64,000 nucleotides of DNA from positions 4,836,001 through 4,900,000 of the forward strand of contig NZ_VIWU01000001.1 of the NCBI RefSeq assembly GCF_007994075.1, given 5' to 3'. Made by a program: the position numbers and the translations under genes. The first letter of the stretch is position 1, and the number at the start of each line of letters is the position of its first letter. The notes under the pieces were generated by a model, which was given only the letters and a program-made list of their open reading frames with translations, made no database searches and was not told where the DNA came from. Shown here in pieces: positions 57,911 through 64,000 of this stretch. The DNA is from Pseudonocardia hierapolitana. GTDB lineage: Bacteria > Actinomycetota > Actinomycetes > Mycobacteriales > Pseudonocardiaceae.

Positions 57911-58912
57911 TCAGCCGGGGTTGTTCTCCTCGGCGTCGTCCCGCTCGCCGCGGCGGCTGAAGAAGCGCAGGCCGGGGATGCCCTGGATCGCCTGGCGCAC
58001 CTGCTTGAGCTGCTCGAGCAGCTCGTGGACGTCGGGGCCGACGCGGTCGAGCGTGGCCAGGATCGGCATGATGTCGCGCTCCATGTGCTCGGTGAGCTGT
58101 GGCAGCTGGTCGACGAGCCGGACCGCGGCGTGGACCTCCTCCTCGGAGAACTCCTGCACGAACCGCTCCGCGAGCGGGGCGGCCCGCTGCGCGATCGGCT
58201 GGTAGACGGCGAGCAGCTCGGAGGCGCCGTCCGCGGCGCCCGCCGCCCGGTCGATCACACCGTCCGCTCGGTCGGCCACCGCCGCGGCCTTGCCGATCAC
58301 CACACCGGCGCTGTCGGCCACGCCGCCCGCCGTGGCGACGATCGTGCGCGCGTCCTCCGCGACGGTGCCGGCCCCGGACACCAGCGTCGCGGCGTCGTCG
58401 GCCACGGAGCCCGCCTTGCTGACGAGGACGGCGGCACCTTCGGCGACCCCGTCGGCGCGTGCGACGAGCCCTGCAGCGTCGTCGGCGACCGTGCCGGCCC
58501 GGCCGACGAGCCCCGCCGCGTCCTCGGCGACCCCTCCAGCACGTGCGACCAGCGTGCTCGCCGCATCGGAGACGGTGCGGACCTCGCGCAGCAGGGCGTC
58601 CACCGTGCGGACCATGTTGTCGGCGTCGCGGAGCACCTCGTCGACCCGCCCCACCGCCCCCCGCACCGTGCCGAGCAGCTCGTCGACGGCCTGCATGATC
58701 CCGTCCGTGCGCTCGACGATGACGTCGGCGCGGTCGGCCACGGCGGTGATCCGCCGGACCAGTCCGTCGGCCTCGTCGAGCAGGCCTGTCACCCGCGCCG
58801 GCAGGGAGGAGACCACCTGCACGGCCTCGTCGCTCCAGCCCACGACGGCACGGGCCCCCGCGACGACGTCGGACGGGCCCACCCAGACCGGTAGCCCGGC
58901 GATGCGCAGCAT
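57911..58912 (-). CDS. helical protein with tandem 14-residue repeats
   Basis: A 333-residue soluble-looking protein without a signal or membrane helix. From about residue 97 to 234 it repeats a 14-residue unit nine or ten times, for example VRTVSDAASTLVAR, AGGVAEDAAGLVGR and AGTVADDAAGLVAR. The unit is exactly two heptads with small residues and Val/Leu at regular places, so it probably forms long amphipathic helices. The C-terminal third (PQLTEHMERDIMPILATLDRV and LEQLKQVRQAIQGIPG) resembles a conserved actinobacterial hypothetical protein. Function unknown; a membrane-surface or coiled scaffold role is inference. Confidence 0.7.
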   Translation of the reverse strand: MLRIAGLPVWVGPSDVVAGARAVVGWSDEAVQVVSSLPARVTGLLDEADGLVRRITAVADRADVIVERTDGIMQAVDELLGTVRGAVGRVDEVLRDADNMVRTVDALLREVRTVSDAASTLVARAGGVAEDAAGLVGRAGTVADDAAGLVARADGVAEGAAVLVSKAGSVADDAATLVSGAGTVAEDARTIVATAGGVADSAGVVIGKAAAVADRADGVIDRAAGAADGASELLAVYQPIAQRAAPLAERFVQEFSEEEVHAAVRLVDQLPQLTEHMERDIMPILATLDRVGPDVHELLEQLKQVRQAIQGIPGLRFFSRRGERDDAEENNPG

Positions 58913-59180
58913 GGCCCCGATCCTGTCGCATCCGGAGCCCGCGGGCGCGGCGGGACCCGGGCCGGGACCGTCAGGAAAGACGCTAGGCGTACCCCGATCC
59001 GCCGCCGTTCATGGCGTCCGATCGAGTGAAGTTGCGCCGAATAGGTCCTGGTCATTGCGGTCGCGTAACGAGTGGTGCTCTAGGGCGCCCGGGTGAATGC
59101 TCCCAGGTGGAGTTCACCTACGTTCGGACGTCGACGCCGGTGGCCGGAGGGGGCCGCCGTCCGACGGGAAGGAGAGCCAC
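58913..59180. promoter_or_regulatory. 268-bp upstream region of the ehu operon
   Basis: Contains a candidate promoter TTGCGG (59055-59060) and TCTAGG (59079-59084) 18 nt apart, and a ribosome site GGGAAGGAGAG before ATG 59181. No gene is seen. Confidence 0.4.
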
Positions 59181-60092
59181 ATGAGTCAGCAGGGCTGGAG
59201 CAGACGGGATTTCCTCCGCCGTACGGCGACGGCCGGGGCGGTCGCGTTGGGTGGGGGGACGGTGCTGGGGGCGTGCCAGGCCACGGGCGGTGGCCCCGGG
59301 GGCGGGGGTGGAAGCGTCCTGGAGCGCGCGCGGAGCGCCGGCACCATCAAGATCGGTATCGCGGGTGAGGAGCCGTACGGCTTCACCGACGTCGGTGGCA
59401 GCGTCACCGGTGAGGCACCCGAGGTCGCCCGCGTGGTGCTGCAGGCCATGGGCATCGGCGAGGTGCAGGCCGAGCAGGTCGACTTCGGCTCGCTCATCCC
59501 GGCGCTGAACGCCAACCGGTACGACATGGTCTGCGCGGGGATGAACATCACCCCGGAGCGCTGCGGACAGGCTGCGTTCTCGATCCCGGACTACTCGGCG
59601 CTCACCGCGTTCCTCGTGCCCACGGGCAACCCCCAGCAGGTCGCCACGTTCGAGGACGTCGCGGCCAAGGGTGTCCCGCTCGCCGTGCTCAGCGCCGCGG
59701 TCGAGCAGGGATACGCCGAGGCCGCCGGTGTGCCCGCCGGGAACATCAGCGTGTACGACGACCAGAACGCGCTGCTGCAGGCGGTGACCTCGGGGCGCGC
59801 CTACGCCGCGGCGCTCACCGACATCTCGCTCAAGTGGCTGGCCGGGAAGAACCCGAACGCCGGAGTCGAGGTCACCGACGGCTTCACACCCACGGAGAAC
59901 GGGCAGGAGGTCGTCTCCGCGGGCGGCTTCGTGTTCCGGCAGGCCGACAACGATCTGCGGGAGGCGTTCAACACCGAGCTGCAGAAGGCCCACGACGACG
60001 GGCGCTGGCTCACGGCCGCGAGCCCGTTCGGCTTCTCCGCGGACAACCTGCCCGCCGACGGGCTGACGACCGAGCAGCTCTGCTCGGCCTGA
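59181..60092 (+). CDS. ehuB: ectoine/hydroxyectoine-type ABC substrate-binding lipoprotein
   Basis: A 303-residue solute-binding protein. The N-terminus SRRDFLRRTATAGAVALGG is a Tat signal with twin Arg, and LGAC is a lipobox, so it is a lipoprotein on the outer face. The mature part (IKIGIAGEEPYGFTD, GEAPEVARVVLQAMGI and NRYDMVCAGMNITPERC) follows EhuB of the ectoine/hydroxyectoine importer. It heads ehuB-ehuC-ehuD-ehuA. Ectoines are compatible solutes used in osmotic stress or as nitrogen/carbon source. Confidence 0.88.
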   Translation: MSQQGWSRRDFLRRTATAGAVALGGGTVLGACQATGGGPGGGGGSVLERARSAGTIKIGIAGEEPYGFTDVGGSVTGEAPEVARVVLQAMGIGEVQAEQVDFGSLIPALNANRYDMVCAGMNITPERCGQAAFSIPDYSALTAFLVPTGNPQQVATFEDVAAKGVPLAVLSAAVEQGYAEAAGVPAGNISVYDDQNALLQAVTSGRAYAAALTDISLKWLAGKNPNAGVEVTDGFTPTENGQEVVSAGGFVFRQADNDLREAFNTELQKAHDDGRWLTAASPFGFSADNLPADGLTTEQLCSA

Positions 60093-60099
60093 GCCGGCC

Positions 60100-60801
60100 G
60101 TGGAGAACATCGGCACCTGGTTGTCGATCCTCAACCAGGGCCTGCCGTACACCCTGATCGCGACGATCGGCGGCATCGTCCTGACGATCGTGCTGTCGCT
60201 CGTCGCGGGGCTGGCGCTGCTGTCCCCGTGGCGGTGGGTGCGCGTGATCAGCCGGATCTACGTGGAGGGCCTGCGCGGCACGTCCGAGGTCGTGCAACTG
60301 TTCTGGATCTTCTTCGCGCTGCCCGTGCTGGTCGGGTTCGAGTTCATCCCGCTCTGGGGTGGCGTGGCCGTGCTCGGCCTCAACCACGGCGCCTACGGTG
60401 CCGAGATCGTCCGGGGGGCCGTGCAGTCGGTGCCGCGTGCGCAGTACGAAGGTGCGCTCGCGCTCAGCCTCTCGCCCGCGCAGCGGATGCGCCGGGTGAT
60501 CCTCCCGCAGGCGGTTGCCGAGATGATCCCGCCGTTCAACAACCTGTTCATCCAGCTGCTCAAGAGCACGTCGATCCTGTCGTTCGTGTTCATCCCGGAG
60601 ATCACCCGGCAGGCCACCGAGGTGCTCATCCCGAACTTCAACCCGTGGGTCATCCAGATCATGCTCCTCCTCCTGCTCTACTACCTGGTGATGTCGCTGG
60701 TCGTCACCGCGGTGATGCGGGCGCTGGAGCGGACGACCGCGGCGCGGCTCGGCCGCCGCCTGACCCGCGGAGCCCAGCGAGCGTTGGCGGGGACCCACTG
60801 A
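60100..60801 (+). CDS. ehuC: ectoine-type ABC permease 1
   Basis: A 233-residue permease of the polar-amino-acid (HisM/GlnP) type, about five transmembrane segments. The coupling EAA loop is GALALSLSPAQRMRRVILPQA. GTG 60100 follows ehuB by 7 bp. The stop overlaps ehuD by one base (TGATG). Confidence 0.9.
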   Translation: MENIGTWLSILNQGLPYTLIATIGGIVLTIVLSLVAGLALLSPWRWVRVISRIYVEGLRGTSEVVQLFWIFFALPVLVGFEFIPLWGGVAVLGLNHGAYGAEIVRGAVQSVPRAQYEGALALSLSPAQRMRRVILPQAVAEMIPPFNNLFIQLLKSTSILSFVFIPEITRQATEVLIPNFNPWVIQIMLLLLLYYLVMSLVVTAVMRALERTTAARLGRRLTRGAQRALAGTH

Positions 60802-61454
60802 TGACCGTCTGGGACTGGAACTACGCGTTCTCGATCCTGCCCGCCCTGATCGAGGGGCTCGGGCTCACGCTCGTCGCGACGGTGCTCGGATCGATCGTCG
60901 CGATGCTGCTCGGCCTGGTGTTCGCGGTGCTGCAGCGCGGACCGCGCCCAGTGGCGATCGTCGTGCGCCTCTTCGTCGAGTTCGTCCGCAGCACGCCCCT
61001 GCTGGTGCAGATCTTCTTCCTGTACTTCGGGCTGCCGGTGTTCGGCATCGTCCTGCCCGGCCTGGCGGTTGGCGTCATCGCGCTCGGTGTGCACTACGCG
61101 TGCTACACGTCGGAGGTGTACCGGGCGGGCATCGACGCGGTTCCCCGCGGCCAGTGGGAGGCGGCGACGGCGCTGAGCCTCCCGCGCTCCCGCGTCTGGA
61201 CGGGCGTGGTGCTGCCGCAGGCGGTCCCGCGGGTGATTCCCGCGCTCGGCAATTACGTGATCTCGATGTTCAAGGAGGTCCCGCTGCTGGTCGGGATCAG
61301 CGTCCTGGACGTGGTCGGGCGGGCGGAGGAGGCTGGCAACACCTACTTCCGCTACGTCGAGCCCTACACCATGGCGGGCCTGTTCTTCCTCCTGCTGAGC
61401 TACCCCGCGTCCCTTCTGGTGCGGAGATTGGAACGCCGTGTCGGAACCATCTGA
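60801..61454 (+). CDS. ehuD: ectoine-type ABC permease 2
   Basis: A 217-residue permease of the same fold with EAA loop QWEAATALSLPRSRVWTGVVLPQA. ATG 60801 overlaps the ehuC stop; its end overlaps ehuA by 17 bases, so all parts are translated together. Its partner EhuC forms the heterodimeric channel. Confidence 0.9.
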   Translation: MTVWDWNYAFSILPALIEGLGLTLVATVLGSIVAMLLGLVFAVLQRGPRPVAIVVRLFVEFVRSTPLLVQIFFLYFGLPVFGIVLPGLAVGVIALGVHYACYTSEVYRAGIDAVPRGQWEAATALSLPRSRVWTGVVLPQAVPRVIPALGNYVISMFKEVPLLVGISVLDVVGRAEEAGNTYFRYVEPYTMAGLFFLLLSYPASLLVRRLERRVGTI

Positions 61455-62220
61455 GCCGATGATCGTGTTCGACGAGGTCGAGAAGCGGTTCGGCGACAAC
61501 GTCGTGCTCTCCGACCTCAGCTTCACGGTCGCCCCCGGCGAGCACGTCACGCTGATCGGGCCGTCCGGGTCGGGCAAGACCACGATCCTGCGGCTGCTGA
61601 TGTGCCTGGAGTCCGTCACCGGCGGCACGATCCAGGTCGCGGGCAAGGGCCTGTCGCACATGGAGAAGAACGGCAAGCTCGTCCCGGCCGACGAGAAGCA
61701 CTCCCGCGAGGTGCGCAAGCGCATCGGGATGGTGTTCCAGCAGTTCAACCTCTTCCCGAACATGACCGTCCGCGGCAACCTCATCGAGGCGCCCACCCGC
61801 GTCCTCGGACTGTCGAAGGACGAGGCGAACGCGCGGGCGAAGGAGCTGCTCGACCTGGTCGGGCTGGGGGAGAAGATCGACGAGCACCCGTCCCGGCTCT
61901 CGGGTGGGCAGCAGCAGCGCGTGGCGATCGCGCGGGCGCTCGCCATGCAACCCGACGTCCTGCTGCTCGACGAGGTGACCTCGGCGCTCGACCCCGAGCT
62001 GGTGGCCGGCGTGCTCGCCCTCCTGCGCGACATCGGGGAGAGCACGGACATCACCATCCTCTGTGTCACGCACGAGATGGGCTTCGCCCGCGACTTCTCG
62101 CACCGGGTGATGATGTTCGACGGCGGTCAGGTGATCGAGGACGCGCCGCCGGGGAAGCTCTTCACCGAGCCGGACCACCCACGTACGCAGGAGTTCCTCA
62201 AGGCGGTCCTGGCCCGCTAG
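61438..62220 (+). CDS. ehuA: ectoine-type ABC ATPase
   Basis: A 260-residue ABC ATPase. Walker A GPSGSGKT at 41-48, LSGGQ signature at 154-158 followed by QQRVAIARALAM, and Walker B VLLLDEVTSALDPE are intact. Belongs to the polar amino-acid group. GTG 61438. Ends four bases inside the convergent second binding-protein gene. Confidence 0.93.
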   Translation: MSEPSEPMIVFDEVEKRFGDNVVLSDLSFTVAPGEHVTLIGPSGSGKTTILRLLMCLESVTGGTIQVAGKGLSHMEKNGKLVPADEKHSREVRKRIGMVFQQFNLFPNMTVRGNLIEAPTRVLGLSKDEANARAKELLDLVGLGEKIDEHPSRLSGGQQQRVAIARALAMQPDVLLLDEVTSALDPELVAGVLALLRDIGESTDITILCVTHEMGFARDFSHRVMMFDGGQVIEDAPPGKLFTEPDHPRTQEFLKAVLAR

Positions 62221-63071
62221 GGCCGGCAGAGGGCCTCCGTCGTCAGGTCGGGCGGTGGGAGGTTGTCGCGGGTGAACCCGAACGGCTCCGTGATCCGCAG
62301 CCACTCGCCGGAGGCCTGCATCGCCGCGAGTTCGCGCTCGAAGGCCGCGAGCAGGTCGGTCTCCCCGATGCGGGCGGCGAAGGCGGCGCCGGGGACGACC
62401 CGGCGCCCGCCCACCACGGGCTCGACGGCGTCGGTGACCGCGAGCCCTGAGCCGGGGTTGCGGCGCAGCGCGTCCACCAGCGAGATCCTGGTGAGGGCAC
62501 CGGCGGCCACGCGCTCGTCGGCCACGGTGCGGAACAGCTCCGACGGGCTGTCGACGATCTCCAACCGGTCGTCCGGCACACCGGCGGCCCGCGCGTAGTC
62601 GATCTCGATCGCGCCGGCGAGCACGGCGAGCCGCACGCGGGAGCGGGCGACGTCCCGGAACGACGCGACCCGCTGCGTGGTGCCCTCGCGCACGAGGAAC
62701 GCCGGGTACGCCACGAAGTCGGGGCGGGTGAAGGCGATCTCGCGGCAGCGGTCGGGCGTGACCGCCATCCCGGCGGCCACGAGGTCGAACTGCCCCTCGC
62801 GCAGCCGCGGCACGAGCTCGTGGAACGGCACCTGCACCGCATCGAGGCCGGGCACCCCGATGCGTTCGAGCACGACGCGGGCCACCTCCGGCTGCGCACC
62901 GGTCACGCGGCCGTCGGCGTCGGTGTAGGAGTAGGGGTGCTCGCCGGAGATCCCGATGCGGATCGCGCCCGCCGCACGGGCGCGTTCCAGAGCGCTGCCC
63001 GACGGCCGACCGCAGGCCACGGCAGCGCAGGCCGGGACGGCGAGCGCGAGGAGCCGCCGTCGGGAAAGCAT
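62217..63071 (-). CDS. second EhuB-like substrate-binding lipoprotein
   Basis: A 284-residue solute-binding protein with signal SRRRLLALAVPACAAVAC and a lipobox-like Cys. The mature sequence (IRIGISGEHPYSYTDADG, GAQPEVARVVLERIGV and GQFDLVAAGMAVTPDRC) is clearly paralogous to the ehuB product, though diverged. It overlaps ehuA in the opposite direction by 4 bases. It may feed the same EhuCDA channel with another solute, or be regulated oppositely (inference). Confidence 0.85.
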   Translation of the reverse strand: MLSRRRLLALAVPACAAVACGRPSGSALERARAAGAIRIGISGEHPYSYTDADGRVTGAQPEVARVVLERIGVPGLDAVQVPFHELVPRLREGQFDLVAAGMAVTPDRCREIAFTRPDFVAYPAFLVREGTTQRVASFRDVARSRVRLAVLAGAIEIDYARAAGVPDDRLEIVDSPSELFRTVADERVAAGALTRISLVDALRRNPGSGLAVTDAVEPVVGGRRVVPGAAFAARIGETDLLAAFERELAAMQASGEWLRITEPFGFTRDNLPPPDLTTEALCRP

Positions 63072-63114
63072 CCCGGACAGCGTAGGTGTCGCCGCCGCGG
63101 CAGGGACGGGTGGA

Positions 63115-63885
63115 TCAACGCCAGACCGGTGCGCGCTTCTCCAGGAACGCCGACATCCCTTCCTTCGCGTCCGGGGACTGCGACAGGGAGGCCATGACCT
63201 CGACGGCGATCGCGTAGGCGTCGGCCTCGGGGCGGTCGAGCTGGGCGTACAGCGTCTGCTTCCCCACGCCCTTCCCGAACCGGCTGCCCCGGGTGGCGCG
63301 GGCGAGCAGCTCGTCGACGCGGGCGTCGAGGTCGGCGTCCGGTACGGCGTAGTTGATCAGGCCCCACTCGGCGGCCGTGTGCGCGTCGATCGCGTCGCCG
63401 GTGAGCGCCATCTCCATCAGCCGCTTGCGCCCGATGTTGCGGGCGACCGGCACGGCGGGCGTGTGGCAGAACCAGCCGCCCTTGCCGCCGGGGAGGGCGA
63501 AGGACGCCGACTCCGCCGCGACGGCGAGGTCGCAGGACGCCACGAGCTGGCAGCCGGCGGCCGTCGCGATCGCGTGGACGCGGGCGATCACGACCTGCGG
63601 CACCGACTCGACCGTGCGCATCACCCGCGTGCAGAGCTGCAGCAGGTCGCGCACACCCGCGAGATCACGGGCGGCGACGTCGGCGAAGTCGTGTCCCGCA
63701 GAGAAGGCCTTGCCCTCACCCGCCAGCACGATGCCGGTGGCGTCGGAGCGTCCCGCGGTCTCGAACGCGTCCAGCAGCTCGCGCAGGTGGGCCTCGGTGA
63801 GCGTGTTGCGCCGCTCGGGTCGGTTCATCGTGATCCGGACGGTCGGACCGTCCTGCTTCACCAGCAGGTGCTCGTAGTCGCCCAT
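63115..63885 (-). CDS. enoyl-CoA hydratase/isomerase-family protein
   Basis: A 256-residue crotonase-fold protein. ITMNRPERRNTLTEAHL and AFSAGHDFADV (oxyanion-hole strand), AIATAAGCQLVASCDLAVAAE (second oxyanion hole) are present. The catalytic Glu pair of true hydratases is not seen at the usual places (GWFCHTPAVPVARNIG), so it may be an isomerase, hydrolase or other crotonase. Start ATG 63885 was chosen over 63987 because it begins at the normal family N-terminus and leaves a real divergent spacer. Confidence 0.85.
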   Translation of the reverse strand: MGDYEHLLVKQDGPTVRITMNRPERRNTLTEAHLRELLDAFETAGRSDATGIVLAGEGKAFSAGHDFADVAARDLAGVRDLLQLCTRVMRTVESVPQVVIARVHAIATAAGCQLVASCDLAVAAESASFALPGGKGGWFCHTPAVPVARNIGRKRLMEMALTGDAIDAHTAAEWGLINYAVPDADLDARVDELLARATRGSRFGKGVGKQTLYAQLDRPEADAYAIAVEVMASLSQSPDAKEGMSAFLEKRAPVWR

Positions 63886-63941
63886 GTCCTGACGGTAGCC
63901 CGCTGTTGCCGTGCCCGCCCAGAGGTCGTACGGTGACCGCA

Positions 63942-63965
63942 TGACTGGATGAGCAAATCTGGTCA
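63942..63965. promoter_or_regulatory. operator-like inverted repeat in the divergent spacer
   Basis: TGACTGGAT (63942-63950) and ATCTGGTCA (63957-63965) match at 7 of 9 positions around a 6-bp centre. The right half ATCTGGTCAC is identical to the right arm of the operator at 10241-10250, so a related TetR protein could bind. Confidence 0.4.
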
Positions 63966-63985
63966 CGGAGTTCTGAGGTGGGGAC

Positions 63986-64000
63986 ATGGCGGCACCGGAA
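63986..64000 (+). CDS. first five codons of a divergent gene (partial)
   Basis: ATG 63986 after GAGGTGGGGAC starts MAAPE and runs off the window. Its identity cannot be told. It is divergent from the enoyl-CoA hydratase-family gene. Confidence 0.4.

Noticed and set aside
58211..58582. 42-bp repeats as a possible CRISPR or minisatellite
   Set aside because: The period equals 14 codons and the reading frame is kept; it is protein repeat structure.

Overview
The window reads as the chromosome of a very high-GC actinobacterium, most likely a Pseudonocardiaceae member such as Pseudonocardia (inference). Support: strong GC bias at third codon positions, many GTG starts, overlapping ATGA/GTGA/TGATG stop-start junctions, a mycothiol-dependent-type enzyme, an actinobacterial Rho with a huge disordered insert, MurA with Asp in place of the catalytic-loop Cys, and a gene order at 22.4-46.4 kb that matches the Mycobacterium tuberculosis argS-lysA-hom-thrC-thrB-rho-rpmE-prfA-prmC-sua5-rfe-atp-DUF2550 block. 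There are no rRNA genes, CRISPR arrays, integrases or intact insertion sequences. One tRNA gene (Arg, anticodon CCG) lies at 20.7 kb.

Region 1 (0-20.4 kb) is an accessory zone of small regulator/enzyme modules: a WYL regulator (partial), two methyltransferases, a CGNR-type zinc-finger protein, an MFS carrier, an SDR with divergent HxlR regulator, an acetyltransferase overlapping an APH(3')-like kinase, a PLP dehydratase with divergent LysR regulator, a TetR-glycosyltransferase operon with a perfect 13-bp inverted-repeat operator, a large SF2 helicase with a membrane hairpin, an ECF42-type sigma factor with its DGPF/YCII partner, a maleylpyruvate-isomerase-like protein, an ABM monooxygenase, a flavin monooxygenase, a truncated MFS gene facing a truncated TetR gene, and an ArsR-SRPBCC-RibD_C operon.

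Region 2 (20.7-46.4 kb) is conserved core: tRNA-Arg, DUF305 and DUF3105 membrane proteins, argS, lysA, hom, thrC, thrB (aspartate-family amino acids), rho, rpmE, prfA, prmC, the Sua5 threonylcarbamoyl-AMP synthase, a TetR gene, glyA, a WecA/Rfe-type phosphotransferase, then atpI-like, atpZ, atpB-E-F-H-A-G-D-C and a DUF2550 gene.

Region 3 (46.4-58.9 kb): the cob(I)alamin adenosyltransferase gene, an inserted module (frameshifted MFS exporter, haloalkane-dehalogenase-like hydrolase, MarR, SDR with divergent TetR), murA, a RibD_C reductase, DedA, a small anchored protein, the B12-dependent ethylmalonyl-CoA mutase (meaA/ecm), a protein-kinase-like fragment, DoxX, and a protein made of 14-residue helical repeats. 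The adenosyltransferase can make the cofactor used by the mutase.

Region 4 (59.1-64 kb): an ectoine/hydroxyectoine-type ABC importer (ehuBCDA order), a convergent second EhuB-like binding protein, an enoyl-CoA hydratase-family gene and the first codons of a divergent gene.

No wholly new multi-gene system is evident. The best leads are the facing truncated MFS/TetR pair that looks like one deletion, the 14-residue-repeat protein, the helicase with a membrane hairpin, a nested 114-bp palindromic element at 50.2 kb, and a recurring TAnnnT box 6-8 nt before start codons that implies many leaderless messages.
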